Below, piece by piece: positions 15,990 to 25,161 of a stretch of 55,360 nucleotides of DNA. Positions within the stretch are counted from its first letter, which is position 1. Each line of letters starts with the position of its first letter. Source of the stretch: an uncultured Rubrobacteraceae bacterium (GTDB lineage: Bacteria > Actinomycetota > Rubrobacteria > Rubrobacterales > Rubrobacteraceae). The notes beneath the pieces were generated by a model. The model worked only from the letters and a program-made list of their open reading frames with translations. It was not told where the DNA came from and did not search any database. The position numbers and the translations under genes are program-made. The stretch is taken from NCBI GenBank assembly GCA_902806095.1, contig CADCVF010000076.1, positions 1 through 55,360 on the forward strand, in the 5' to 3' direction.

Positions 15990-17222
15990 ATGACTATTAC
16001 GTCAGAGCGAACGCAGCGGGAGAAACGGCCTGTTGACCTCATAAACGCGGGCAGCCTGCTCTCGGATGAGGAGAAGCGGGTCAGGGATCGGGTCCGGGAG
16101 TTCGTTGACCGCGAGGTCATCCCGACTGCGGCGGACTACTGGGACAGGGCGCAGTTCCCTTTCGGGCTACTACCTGGCCTAGGAGAGCTCGGTCTCGTTG
16201 GCGGCACCCTCCCTGGGGAGTATGGTTGCGCCGGCTGGAACAACGTGGCCTACGGCCTTGCTATAGCCGAGCTGGCGCGTGGGTCCGGGAGCCTGGCCAC
16301 TTTCTTGCACGTCCAGAGCGGGCTCGCGATGACGGCCATAAACGAGTTGGGTTCAGAGGAGCAGAAGCGGCGCTGGCTGCCACCAATGGCGAAGTGCGAG
16401 AAGATCGGGTGCTTCGGCCTGACAGAACCAGAGGCCGGGAGCGATCCTGGCTCCCTTAGCACGACGGCCGTAGAGAAGGATGGCGGCTACGTACTCAGCG
16501 GTGAGAAGAAGTGGATCGGCAACGCCTCCTTCTCTGACGTGGCCGTGATCTGGGCCAGGACCGATGACGGTAGGATCTCCGGTTTCCTCGTCGAGACCGA
16601 TAATCCAGGCTTCCAGGCCGACGTCCTCCCCCGCAAAGCCTCCCAGCGCGCCGCCTGGCAGACGCATATCACGCTCGAAGACTGCCACGTACCCGAGGAC
16701 GTCAGGTTGCCGAAAGCCAGGGGCCTTGGCTCCACCCTGTCGATCCTCACGCACTCGCGCTACGGTGTGGGGTGGGATGGATTGGGACAGGCTTCGGACT
16801 GTTACGAGACGGCCCTGGCCTACGCAGGGGACCGAAAGCAGTTCGGGCGGCCTATAGCTGCGTTCCAGCTCGTCCAACAGAAGCTCGTCGAGATGGTCAA
16901 TGAGATCTCACTAAGCCAGCTCCTCTCCATCCACGTCGGACGCCTAAAGGATGCCGGCGAACTCGACCAGGCGACGGTCTCGATGTTCAAGATGAACAAC
17001 GTCGCGAAGGCGCGCCGCATCGCGGCCACGGCGCGAGAAGTCCTGGGTGGCAACGGAATCCTCCTCGACTACCGTGTGATGGAGCACATGGCCGACATCG
17101 AGGGCGTGTACACCTACGAGGGCACGAACGACGTCAACACCCTCATAGTGGGCCAGGCCATAACCGGCCACCGCGCCTTCTCCTCCAGGCCCCCGCAACG
17201 CGCTGAAGAGAGAACAGAGTAA
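15990..17222 (+). CDS. Acyl-CoA dehydrogenase, glutaryl-CoA dehydrogenase-related
   Basis: An FAD flavoenzyme that introduces a 2,3 double bond into an acyl-CoA. GCFGLTEPEAGSDP and the FAD-binding KKWIGNASFSDVAVIWAR are clear. The catalytic glutamate is in TYEGTNDV (residue 377), as in glutaryl-CoA dehydrogenases. However, the arginine that in human glutaryl-CoA dehydrogenase binds the substrate carboxylate (context DSGYRSAMSVQ) is replaced here (GSGSLATFLHVQ), so glutaryl-CoA is an unlikely substrate. The ATG at 15990 follows GGAGGCCCTGAGG; the frame stays open further upstream but overlaps the PHA synthase gene. The protein has 410 residues. Confidence 0.87.
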   Translation: MTITSERTQREKRPVDLINAGSLLSDEEKRVRDRVREFVDREVIPTAADYWDRAQFPFGLLPGLGELGLVGGTLPGEYGCAGWNNVAYGLAIAELARGSGSLATFLHVQSGLAMTAINELGSEEQKRRWLPPMAKCEKIGCFGLTEPEAGSDPGSLSTTAVEKDGGYVLSGEKKWIGNASFSDVAVIWARTDDGRISGFLVETDNPGFQADVLPRKASQRAAWQTHITLEDCHVPEDVRLPKARGLGSTLSILTHSRYGVGWDGLGQASDCYETALAYAGDRKQFGRPIAAFQLVQQKLVEMVNEISLSQLLSIHVGRLKDAGELDQATVSMFKMNNVAKARRIAATAREVLGGNGILLDYRVMEHMADIEGVYTYEGTNDVNTLIVGQAITGHRAFSSRPPQRAEERTE

Positions 17223-17236
17223 CGAATAGGAATACC

Positions 17237-17641
17237 GTGTCCGAAAACGAGACCGCAAGGGCTGAACTCAGGATCACACCTGAAGACGCCCGCAGCATAG
17301 CCAGCCTCCTCCGCTACACCATAAGCCTGAACACGACCCTCGGGCTCGCCTCCCCCACCCAGCGTCGCCTGGCGACCTCCACCTACAGGGCCATCGAGCC
17401 CGCCGCGAGCGTGCTCGAAGGGAAGCCGCTGGAAGGGGCCATCCAGGACGCGAACCAGACGTGGTCAGGCTCTCTCGAAAACGACCACGTCCACGCCCTC
17501 GAACTGCTAGGCAGAGAACGCGACGCCCTAAGAGAAGTTCTTTCCAACCACCTTACCCCCGATCAACTCGCCGATTTCCTCGAAGGTGGGGGATCAGTAC
17601 CTCGAACTACTGCGCCAGTACTCCACCAGGGAATAGGATAG
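17237..17641 (+). CDS. Hypothetical helical protein
   Basis: This 134-residue soluble protein starts at GTG 14 bases after the acyl-CoA dehydrogenase stop, with a weak purine-rich site (AATAGGAATA), and is probably cotranscribed with it. It looks largely helical and acidic, and contains no motif I recognise. The next sequence downstream is a degenerate IS110 element. Confidence 0.6.
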   Translation: MSENETARAELRITPEDARSIASLLRYTISLNTTLGLASPTQRRLATSTYRAIEPAASVLEGKPLEGAIQDANQTWSGSLENDHVHALELLGRERDALREVLSNHLTPDQLADFLEGGGSVPRTTAPVLHQGIG

Positions 17642-17781
17642 GAACGAACGTAGGGACGAGCGCGGAAACTTCGCCGTAAACCCCGCGTAGATAGGGGGAG
17701 TTAGCCTGGCAGGAACGCTACCTGCTCCCACCCGAAGTATCCCACGAACTTCGGATGTACGGAGTTCTCGGCTCCTCTTTG

Positions 17782-18873
17782 TCAAGCGGCGCTGCGCGAA
17801 GGCGTCTGCGAATCCGCCACGAGGCTCCTGAACACTGCGTCGGAAACGCGCCTCTTGAGGCACCGCAGCGCCTCCTTGCGGGATTTGCCCTCCTCTATCT
17901 TCTTGCTGTAGTAGCTCCCACCAGGAGCGTCCGACCTGGCCTGAGAGGTGGCGGCCATGTGCAGGGCGTAGTTGAGCTTGCGGTTGCCGGCCAGTGAGAG
18001 CCTGTGGCGCACCACCTTCCCGCTGGAAGCCTCCACCGGCGCTGTGCCACAGTAGGAGGCGAAGTGGGCCTTGGTCGGGAAGCGCCCCACGTCGCCTACA
18101 GTCCCCAAGATCGTCGCGGCCAGGATGGGACCTATGCCGAAGATCTCGGTGAGGTTGCTGCCTGAGGCCTCCACCTCGGCTTCGATGCGCTCGTTTAGGT
18201 CCGCGATCTTTCGATCCAGCGTCCGCACGTCGCGCAGCACCTCAGAAGCCAACCGCCTACGGAGGCGGTCCGAGGCGCCGCCCTGGGCCCGTATGCCGCG
18301 CAGGATGCGCGGCCCTCTCGGCCGAGAGCTTCCCGGTCACCCCGCCGGGGAGGAGGTCCCGCAGGAGCCCGTGGAGGCGGTTGAGCGCTCGTGTACGCTC
18401 GGCCACCAGATCCTCTCGCCTCTCGGAGAGCAGGCGCATGACCTCCGAGGCGGCCGCGGGATCGACCGTCGCCAACCGCTCGTTGCGCGAGGCGGCAAGC
18501 GCAGTCGCTACGGCATCGACCCGGTCGTTCTTGCGGGCGTTGCCAGCGAAGCTCGAGAGCACCCTCACCCGCGCCGAGAGCTTGGGCGCTACGTCCACCA
18601 CCGACTCGCCCGAGCCCGCCAACCTCACCGCCAGGTGTCGACCCAGGCCGCCGGCGTTCTCCACCGCTTAGGGCGGCGCTCCGGGAACCTTCTTGCCCAG
18701 CGTTCGAGGGACCTCAGGCCGACGCGGTCCTGCGAGAAGCTGGCACGCTCGAGGAGATCGCCTTTGGCTTCGTCGACCGCCGCCACGGCGACCGACGCCT
18801 TGTGGGGATCTACCCCGATTAGCACCTTCATGCGCGCGCGTACCTCCGTTTCGGTCGGGTCTCTCTGTGCCAT
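17782..18873 (-). pseudogene. IS110-family transposase, broken by two frameshifts
   Basis: The N-terminal DEDD-type RuvC-like part (GVDPHKASVAVAAVD) is in one frame. The middle (NAGGLGRHLAVRL, then NARKNDRVDAVA) is in a second frame after a shift near 18665. The C-terminal Transposase_20 region (IFGIGPILAATILGTVGD, FASYCGTAPVEASSGK) is in a third frame after a shift near 18310. Reading across the breaks restores an ordinary IS110 transposase. At the first break the expected Trp codon is also a TAA. The start could be at 18831 or 18873. IS110 elements lack long terminal repeats and I did not find the element's ends. Confidence 0.85.
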
Positions 18874-19027
18874 CGGCGCGGGCGAAGGACATTCCGACTT
18901 CGGGTGCTGCTCCCATACCTCTTTTGAGTCACTCCGCACGCCGCGGACACAGGCGGGACGCAAGCCTAGAACAAGCCAACCCACCTTGTGCGGGCGAGCG
19001 GGAAGTTGGCGAGCGATCCCTGTATAA

Positions 19028-19050
19028 CCGCTACCCTAGAAGCTTAGCGG
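19028..19050 (-). terminator. Weak hairpin downstream of the 19112 membrane gene
   Basis: CCGCTA at 19028-19033 pairs with TAGCGG at 19045-19050. It is a six-base-pair stem without a clear T-run, so a terminator role is only possible. Confidence 0.25.
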
Positions 19051-19111
19051 CTCTAGAGACCACCAAGCTCCTGACCAGAGTGAAACAAGTCGGAAGTACG
19101 CTTGGAGGAGG

Positions 19112-19825
19112 TCAGCGCACCCTCGGCTGGGCCGCCCCTGCTCCCACCGCACGGGCACCAGAGGGGCGGCTCAAGACGGTTAAGACTATCCACGTCCCGC
19201 TTATCACCAGCACCACGGCCCCCAACGGCACCGTAAACGGGGTGCTCGCGGGGCCTATCGTCTGACCGTACATCAGACTCAAGTACATCAGCACGTTCGC
19301 GCCGGCCCAGAGCGCTCCCGCCCACCTGGGCAGCGTCCCCGAGCGCCACACCGCTACACCCACGAGGATGTGGCCCACGAACCCGAGCAAGATGACCACC
19401 AGGCCGGTTAGCCCGAACACGGTATTGGCAAAGATGGAGGGCAGCGCCTCGTACTCCTCTAGGCCCGCTAGCACCGCCTGCCCCTCCTCGGGCACGGAGA
19501 AGGTGGTGACCCCCTGCAGTGGCAGGAACAGGGCGCTGCCCAACACCGTGAGGAACATAGCCCACAGCCCCAGGCGTCCGGCTCGGCTCGTCGCGAGGTA
19601 GACGCCCAGGGCAAATACGCCGAAGATCAGGAAGACCAAGCCGAGGATGCTGCCGAACAGGTGGCCGATGACGTAGTAGTTGGTAGTGACGTAGCGAGAC
19701 CAAGCCCTGAGTTGGGTGTCGGGGTCGGGCTGGCCTTCGAGGCTTGAGAAGAAGGTCAGCGCCCCATAGAGGGGCAGCCCAAGCAAGCCTATGACTATCC
19801 ACCTGGTGGTGTTGGGTGGGACCAT
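19112..19825 (-). CDS. Multi-pass membrane protein of unknown function
   Basis: The 237-residue protein contains about six hydrophobic segments, including YVIGHLFGSILGLVFLIFGV and LVVILLGFVGHILVGVAVW, and an SGT-type C-terminal helix. I chose the ATG at 19825 because AAGGAGCT precedes it; the frame opens further upstream but without a site. It resembles small multi-pass proteins annotated only as hypothetical in actinobacteria. It stands between a dead IS110 copy and a region of dispersed repeats. Confidence 0.65.
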   Translation of the reverse strand: MVPPNTTRWIVIGLLGLPLYGALTFFSSLEGQPDPDTQLRAWSRYVTTNYYVIGHLFGSILGLVFLIFGVFALGVYLATSRAGRLGLWAMFLTVLGSALFLPLQGVTTFSVPEEGQAVLAGLEEYEALPSIFANTVFGLTGLVVILLGFVGHILVGVAVWRSGTLPRWAGALWAGANVLMYLSLMYGQTIGPASTPFTVPLGAVVLVISGTWIVLTVLSRPSGARAVGAGAAQPRVR

Positions 19826-19927
19826 ATCAGAGTAGCTCCTTTCGATACCCCTCGGCCGAGGATACTTTCCGCTGAAACGCAGCCATGATGCCATCCACGA
19901 GGGCTCCGCGCACCCAGCTTCGGGGAC

Positions 19928-19960
19928 TATTCACCGGAGTGCGTGGAGAGACTGTCCGAA
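19928..19960 (+). repeat. TATTCACCG-type dispersed motif, copy a (diverged)
   Basis: TATTCACCGGAGTGCGTGGA matches the first half of a motif found again at 21811, 22304, 23170 and (inverted) 54527. The second half is diverged in this copy. Confidence 0.5.
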
Positions 19961-20419
19961 AAGGGTCGAAAGAGCCTGCTGAGTAGCCTTACTGAGCACC
20001 GAAACGCTACTTTTCGGTCCATTTCCGCCTCCCTACACCTCCAAAATCACGGTCAGAGCGTTGCTCGCACCCCTTTTCATACAGCCTCGGAAGGATGATT
20101 CTGCGAACTTCGAATTGGCGGCATTCTCGGAAGTAGTTCGCCAAGAACGTTTCGAATCTTCGACGACGGCCGCGGGGAGGGCGCCGACCAGATCCTCCAG
20201 CACGGCGGTAGGCAGGTGCTGCGCATCGAACCCTCACCGTGTGCTGTGACTTCGGCGGCTCGAGCGTGGAGGTGGTGGACGGGACCGTGGGCGTGGTGCC
20301 GCCCGCTCCCATGCCCGCCGACGACAGCTCCGGACGCGTCGGACGCGTGTAGCTTGGGAGCGGAAGGGGTAGTAAGTCCCGAAGCGCACGCCGCACCCAA
20401 ACGAGAAGGAGCCAAGAAG
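19961..20419. other. Intergenic stretch with a half-copy of the dispersed motif
   Basis: No convincing gene. At 20089-20112 GGAAGGATGATTCTGCGAAC followed by TTCG matches the second half of the TATTCACCG-type motif. From about 20210 to 20350 the plus strand reads in one frame as a short C-terminal-looking fragment (CCDFGGSSVEVVDG) without a start codon. It may be a gene remnant, but I cannot name it. Confidence 0.4.
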
Positions 20420-21064
20420 ATGAGCGACCCAGCAAGAGCCCGAGACCTGAACGAGGCGGCCACACGCTTCGCCCAGACCCTGGCCGACTCCTACAGGCTC
20501 GTCTACACTCAAGCCGCCGAGTCTGGGCAGCGCCAGCAGCAACGTGCCAGGGAGTTCTCCGAGCTCGTGGCCACCAACCTCAGGGAGCAGACCGAGGCGA
20601 GCCGCACTGGCGCCGAGCGGCTCTCCAAGCAGGCACAGATGCAGCGGGAGGCCGGGGAAGAGTTGGCCAGGGAGTCGGTTGAGGCCTACGCCGAGTTCCT
20701 GGACGAGGCCTTCTCCCGCTACCGCTCCGGCACCGAGCGGGCCGCACAGACCGTCCAGGAGGGGACGATAGCCACCGGGAGGACCGCGACCGGGCTGCTG
20801 GGAGCGGCGACCGGCGCGGTGGCCGACGCCACGGGTCGCGCCGTGGATGCTACGGCCTCGGGGGCCGAGCGGGCAGCCGAAGCCGCGACCTTCCCCATAG
20901 AGGGCTACGACCAGATGAACGTGGAGGAGATCTCCGGACGCCTGGATGGCCTTTCGGTGGAGGAGTTGCAGATGGTTCGCGACTACGAGGAACTCCACGA
21001 GCGGCGCAAGACGCTGCTGGAGCGGATGGACAGCAAGATAAGAAACGCCGCCTCCGCCTCTTAA
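20420..21064 (+). CDS. Phasin-like granule-associated protein with extra C-terminal helical domain
   Basis: Residues 1-105 align by eye with the two small phasin-like proteins at 31196 and 31663: an EAATRFAQTLADSY start, an LREQTEASR middle, QREAGEELARESVEAYAEFL and a final FSRYR. Phasins coat PHA granules. Residues about 112-165 are a Gly/Ala/Thr-rich amphipathic stretch (TGLLGAATGAVADATGRAVD) and residues 170-214 form a charged helical hairpin (LSVEELQMVRDYEELHERRK). The ATG at 20420 follows GAGAAGGAG; the frame is open further upstream but lacks a site. It is unlinked to the main PHA locus, and a pyrophosphatase gene follows 192 bases later. Confidence 0.68.
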   Translation: MSDPARARDLNEAATRFAQTLADSYRLVYTQAAESGQRQQQRAREFSELVATNLREQTEASRTGAERLSKQAQMQREAGEELARESVEAYAEFLDEAFSRYRSGTERAAQTVQEGTIATGRTATGLLGAATGAVADATGRAVDATASGAERAAEAATFPIEGYDQMNVEEISGRLDGLSVEELQMVRDYEELHERRKTLLERMDSKIRNAASAS

Positions 21065-21256
21065 GAGAGCCCCACAGGGATCAGAAGATAACCTCCAAGA
21101 GGGCCGGCACGACCAAACGTCCTTGCCCTCTTAGCTTTATCCACCCGACGGCGTGGAAGGTGCGTTCTAAGAAGTTGCTGCCCAAGGAGAAGGTCGAAGC
21201 CCCGCGCCGTGTGTTAGGGTGAGCAGCTCAAGCTAAGGAGGGGGGCGGCACGCTAG

Positions 21257-21784
21257 GTGGAAACCAATCTCGAAACCCTGCCCATAGGAGAAGACGCTCC
21301 TCGGCTGGTCAACGCCGTCGTAGAGGTCCCCGTGGGCAGCCGCAACCAGTATGAGTACGAACCCGAGCTCGGGGTCATCGTGCGCGACAGGGTCCTGCCC
21401 GGAGCCGTGCGCTACCCCACCGACTACGGCTTCGTGCCTTCCACGCTCACCGATCGCGGCGACGCCTTGGACATAGTGGTAGCCGCCTACGATCCCGCTT
21501 TCCCCGGCTGCGTGGTGCGGGCCCGCCCGATCGGGGCGCTGCACATAACCGACTCCAAGGGCGAGGAGCACAACGTCTTGGCCGTCCCTGACGACGACCC
21601 GCGCTTCGCGGAGATAAGCGCCCTAGAGGACCTGCCGAATGGGAACCTGCGCGAGATCGAGCAGTTCTTCGAAGTCTACAAGTGCCTCGAGGGCGACGAG
21701 GAGGCACGGATCCATGGTTGGGTGGGCTTCGAAGACACCCACGAACTGATCCGCCAATGTATGCAAGCCTACGCTCGGTCGTGA
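21257..21784 (+). CDS. ppa: Inorganic pyrophosphatase, family I
   Basis: Hydrolyses pyrophosphate to drive biosynthetic reactions. EVPVGSRNQYEYEPELG, the DYGFVP segment and the metal-binding DRGDALDIVV signature are family I hallmarks. The length of 175 residues is normal for bacteria. It starts at GTG 21257. AAGGAGG lies about 15 bases upstream, which is distant, so the exact start is not certain. Family I enzymes are usually hexameric and Mg-dependent. Confidence 0.92.
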   Translation: METNLETLPIGEDAPRLVNAVVEVPVGSRNQYEYEPELGVIVRDRVLPGAVRYPTDYGFVPSTLTDRGDALDIVVAAYDPAFPGCVVRARPIGALHITDSKGEEHNVLAVPDDDPRFAEISALEDLPNGNLREIEQFFEVYKCLEGDEEARIHGWVGFEDTHELIRQCMQAYARS

Positions 21785-21810
21785 GTTCTCCTTGCCCTTC
21801 CTCTTGACCC

Positions 21811-21860
21811 TATTCACCGAAGTGCCTAGAAGGTGAATACTCCGAAAATCGGGGAGGTGC
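21811..21860 (+). repeat. TATTCACCGAAG dispersed motif, copy b
   Basis: TATTCACCGAAGTGCCTAGA is followed by AGGTGAATACTCCGAAAATC. It matches copies at 22304 and 54527 over most of its length. It lies just after the ppa stop. Confidence 0.6.
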
Positions 21861-22303
21861 TCTATCGTCCGGCTGCCTTTCGGCTCCATGCCCTCGCCCG
21901 CCTAGTCCCACTCCCGGTTGGCGTGAGGTGATCGGGTGAGTAGAGCCTTCGTGAGAACAGCCCTGGCCCTCGCCAACACTCCCTCGCGCCGAACTCTTCT
22001 CTAGCGGAGCAGGCACCGGACACCCACCCACGTAGATCGTGTCTCGCTCTGCTGTGAGGGAGTCGCTCTGTGCGGCAAGGGTGGAGCTGCCAAGACTTGT
22101 CATCCCCCACCACCCGAGAGCCATAACCACCACCACGACCGAGCCCTCAGCCAACAACCTGAGGACGACATGGTTGCGCTGCTCTTTGTTCTGGCTTGCG
22201 TGTAAGCTGCTTGTCTCAAGATGTGTAGAGCTCACGCCCACAAGAGCACCACATGGCGATGAATTATCGATGAATCGACGGATGACTCGCTCGACCAGAG
22301 GCT
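21861..22303. other. Intergenic stretch without a convincing gene
   Basis: Open frames on both strands lack good starts. On the minus strand a short hydrophobic run (VVVVVMALGWWG) around 22090-22150 could be a remnant of a membrane protein, but no start codon with a ribosome binding site fits. I see no other structure. Confidence 0.4.
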
Positions 22304-22346
22304 TATTCACCGAAGCTTGTAGAAGGTGGAATCTGCGAAGTTCGCT
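22304..22346 (+). repeat. TATTCACCGAAG dispersed motif, copy c
   Basis: TATTCACCGAAGCTTGTAGA is followed by AGGTGGAATCTGCGAAGTTC. This is the cleanest plus-strand copy. It sits about 60 bases before the membrane protein at 22410. Confidence 0.65.
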
Positions 22347-22409
22347 AGAGAGGAGGTCATGGTAGATCATCCCTTTGGGGGATGCAGACCTGCCCCATAG
22401 AGGGGTAAG

Positions 22410-23165
22410 CTGCCCTTCATCAACCGCTCCCTCAAACTCGCCCTCGACGTCCTGCTGGGCGCGGTTGTCCCGATCCTGGTCCTCTCCTACCTTTCGGACC
22501 CGATGGGGGCTGTGCCCGCCTACCTGCTCTCCGCCCTCATCCCCGTGGGCTGGGTGCTGGCCGACCTGTTTTTCCTCAGCAGGCGCTTCAACTTCATTAC
22601 AGCCTTTCTGGGCCTCAACGCCATCGTTCGCGGCCTGCTGGCCTTCTGGTTCGTCGACGGGGCGCTCTACGCCCTAAAGGACACCGTAGGCAGCATCCTG
22701 ATCGTCGTGGTCTTTGGCGGCTCGCTAGTGTGGGGCCACCCCCTGCTGGGAGCCTTCGTAGCTCAGGCCCTCGATCCCCGCACCCCCGAACAGGAGGCAT
22801 CGCTGGAGCGCCTCTTCGCCGAACGCCCGCTGGCCCGTACGCTTTTCATCAGTACCGCGGGGCTCGCGTTGTTGAACGCCATCACCGCCGCGATCAATTT
22901 CGTGCTTAACCTCTGGATAGTGACCGCCCCCTTCGGTACGGGGGAGTTCAATTCCCAGGTGGCGCGGGTAAACGCCCTAACCCGGCTGACGCTAGGTGTG
23001 CCGGAGTTCGTGGTGATGGGCCTGGCGATCTGGTGGGTCATCTACTCCTTGCATTCCCGGCTCTACTCCCGGCTGACGGATGTCGGGGGGCGAAGGGATT
23101 TCTGGGAACTGGTCGAAGCGCAGGGGAAGCGAGGACCGGCGCGTGCTTCGGAAGATCTTCGATAG
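22410..23165 (+). CDS. Multi-pass membrane protein, VC0807-like
   Basis: About six hydrophobic segments are visible, including LALDVLLGAVVPILVLSYL at the N-terminus, then ADLFFLSRRFNFITAFLGLN and a C-terminal FVVMGLAIWWVIYSL helix. The pattern recalls the VC0807 family of uncharacterised membrane proteins, but I am not certain. An in-frame stop at 22398 and strong membrane-helix coding immediately after it leave CTG at 22410 as the only plausible start for the full protein (AGAGGGG just upstream). The first ATG, at 22503, would delete the first helix. Either a CTG start is used or the start codon has mutated. Confidence 0.6.
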   Translation: MPFINRSLKLALDVLLGAVVPILVLSYLSDPMGAVPAYLLSALIPVGWVLADLFFLSRRFNFITAFLGLNAIVRGLLAFWFVDGALYALKDTVGSILIVVVFGGSLVWGHPLLGAFVAQALDPRTPEQEASLERLFAERPLARTLFISTAGLALLNAITAAINFVLNLWIVTAPFGTGEFNSQVARVNALTRLTLGVPEFVVMGLAIWWVIYSLHSRLYSRLTDVGGRRDFWELVEAQGKRGPARASEDLR

Positions 23166-23169
23166 CGCC

Positions 23170-23210
23170 TATGCACCCGAGTGCGTGAAACTAAATTCTA
23201 CGAAGATGAG
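23170..23210 (+). repeat. TATTCACCG-type dispersed motif, copy d (diverged)
   Basis: TATGCACCCGAGTGCGTGAA is followed by ACTAAATTCTACGAAGATG. It lies directly between the membrane gene stop and the IS110 remnant. Confidence 0.45.
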
Positions 23211-23333
23211 ATGAGAAGGCCGACCCCCCCGTACGCAGTACCCTTAGGGTCTGCAAGCGTTCGAAGGGCTCTATTACGCCCATTATGGAAGGAGGATCGG
23301 CCCGCAACGGATGGTAGCAAACAGCGACCACAC

Positions 23334-24058
23334 ATGACAGCCGGATTGGACATAGGCGACAAGTACTCCTACCTGTGCCTCATCGATCAAGAGGGTGGCG
23401 AGGTGATCGAGGAGGGTAGGCTGCGCACCACTCCCGAAGCCCTAAGACGACGCTTCTGCTCCGAGCGGCCCATGCGCATAGCAATCGAGGTGGGCACCCA
23501 TTCACCCTGGGCGAGCAGGGTGCTAGAGGAGTGTGGTCACGAGGTATTGGTGGCCAATGCTCGTAAGATAAGGCTCATCTACGCCAACAAACGCAAGACA
23601 GATGAAGTAGATGCCTTAAGAACCTCGCTCGCCTGGCGCGAGTGGACCCGAAGCTCTTGTACCCGTTAAAGCACAGGGGCGAAGACTCCCAGGCCCATAT
23701 GGCCTTGATCCGCTCCCGGCAGGCGTTGGTCGGGAGCCGCACGCAACTTGTGAACCACGTGCGCGGGGCGGTCAAGTCCTTCGGGACCCGCCTGCCCAAG
23801 TGCCCGGCCAGGAGCTTCCACAAGCGAGTGCCCGAGCACATCCGCGAGGCGCTTCGGCCGGTCGTGGGGCCATCCTCGAGCAGATCGGCTCGCTTACCGA
23901 GCGCCTCCGTGACTACGACCGAAAGCTACAAACGCTCTCTGAAGAGCATTACCCGGAAACACAGCTCCTGCGCCAAGTCGAGGGGATCGGGCCGCTCACC
24001 GCCCTGACCTTCGTGCTCACCTTGGAGGATCCCTACCGCTTCGAGAAGAGCCGCTCGG
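23334..24058 (+). pseudogene. IS110-family transposase remnant, two frameshifts and truncated 3' end
   Basis: The N-terminal part (AGLDIGDKYSYLCLID, then NARKIRLIYANKRKTDEVDA) ends at a one-base shift near 23615. The next frame continues ARVDPKLLYPLKHRGEDSQA and ends at a second one-base shift in the G-run at 23866-23869. The third frame reads QIGSLTERLRDYDRKLQ and EGIGPLTALTFVLTLEDPYR. After FEKSRSV near 24058 the transposase stops abruptly against a minus-strand fragment of another IS110 element. Reading across the breaks restores a normal IS110 order, so this is a dead copy. Confidence 0.83.
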
Positions 24059-24492
24059 TCATCTCCACCTTGCCGTCGCCGCTCTTAGGCTCTCCGACCG
24101 CCTCGCCGGCCAGCTCCGCCCTGGCTGCTGCCTCCGCGTCGATGGGGTCGGATTTGCCGTTGCGCCTGAGATGGCGGCGCTTGGGTCTCTCGACCTCCAT
24201 CACCGAGATACCGGCGCCCTTAGGTGGCTGGCGAGTCCGGCTCCGTAGCTGCTGGTCCCCTCTATCCCGGCGCTTCCTACAGGACCGAAGCCCTCCGCCC
24301 AACGGAGGAGTCTTTCATAGCCCCTGCTCGTGGTCGGCACCTTCAACTCGCCCAGGCTTCTCTGCCCAACTGATCCAGGGCTACGGCCACGTTCACATCG
24401 AGATGGGTGTCCACCCCCAAGAGCACCTCATCTGCGCTGTCGAGTCCGTCCACGCCACTGATCGCTCGCACGTGCGTTGCTCCTTTCGACAT
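24059..24492 (-). pseudogene. Fragment of a different IS110-family transposase
   Basis: The N-terminus (VLLGVDTHLDVNVAVALDQL) is followed, with frameshifts, by a segment reading VPTTSRGYERLLRWAEGFG and then by VMEVERPKRRHLRRNGKSDP with IDAEAAARA, the second DEDD block. It ends at about 24059, head-on against the 3' truncation of the plus-strand IS110 copy. Only the N-terminal third of the transposase remains. This subgroup differs from the other two IS110 copies in the window. Confidence 0.8.
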
Positions 24493-25161
24493 CGCTATTA
24501 TTACTACCGGCCCGAGTAGGCGGAGAACGGACGACACTGTGACGGGTCAGGTCACCGGCACGCTCTTATTAGGTCACGCTCTGGCCACGGGCGGTTACGG
24601 AGCGGCGTCCCGGATCGACCGACAGGTCACTCCAAAGGCACCATAGGGCCCGCGGATAGATGGGTCAGGCCAGTCCGAGGCGTCGCCCGCAACCACCTAT
24701 AGCGTATTCACAGCGAATAGAAGCATAGCGCGAAGGGCAGAGAGTAGTTGCATTCACGACAGAGCGAGGCCGCCACGTCGACCTTGACAAACAGTGCCTT
24801 CTCATAGAAGTTGGCATGCAGGATCTTGCATGAATCGACGCCCGAAGTGCCCTTCGGGGCGTGCTTTCCGCCTACGCGAGGCTATGGGCCGAACACAAGA
24901 TATTGTGGTGTCGGATAAAGATGCGAAATTGTGCATGAGATCCGGCAAGCCACCGCGTCAGAGAGAACCCAACTAAGAGCAGATCTCTGTCGAGCTAAGT
25001 CTCTCTATAGGTCGCGGGGTTCGTGGCAAAGTCTGGAACCCAGAGGTTACCTCTTTAACACAGGATAAAAGCACCGCCGTTGCCGGTGTTACCAGACGCG
25101 GTAGACTCCTTTATATGCAATACGCACATAGATCTGAGGCGACCGATCTTCCCGGAACTGT
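24493..25161. other. Gene-free stretch between IS remnants and a GNAT gene
   Basis: No open frame here has a convincing ribosome binding site or family resemblance. The base composition is somewhat lower in GC than the neighbours. I see no clear repeat, although TATTCACAGCGAATAGAAG near 24709 is a weak match to the start of the TATTCACCGAAG motif. Confidence 0.4.

Noticed and set aside
21810-22370. Minus-strand ORF of 186 codons with a hydrophobic run
   Set aside because: No start with a ribosome binding site fits, and the rest of the frame is low-complexity and overlaps two copies of the dispersed motif.
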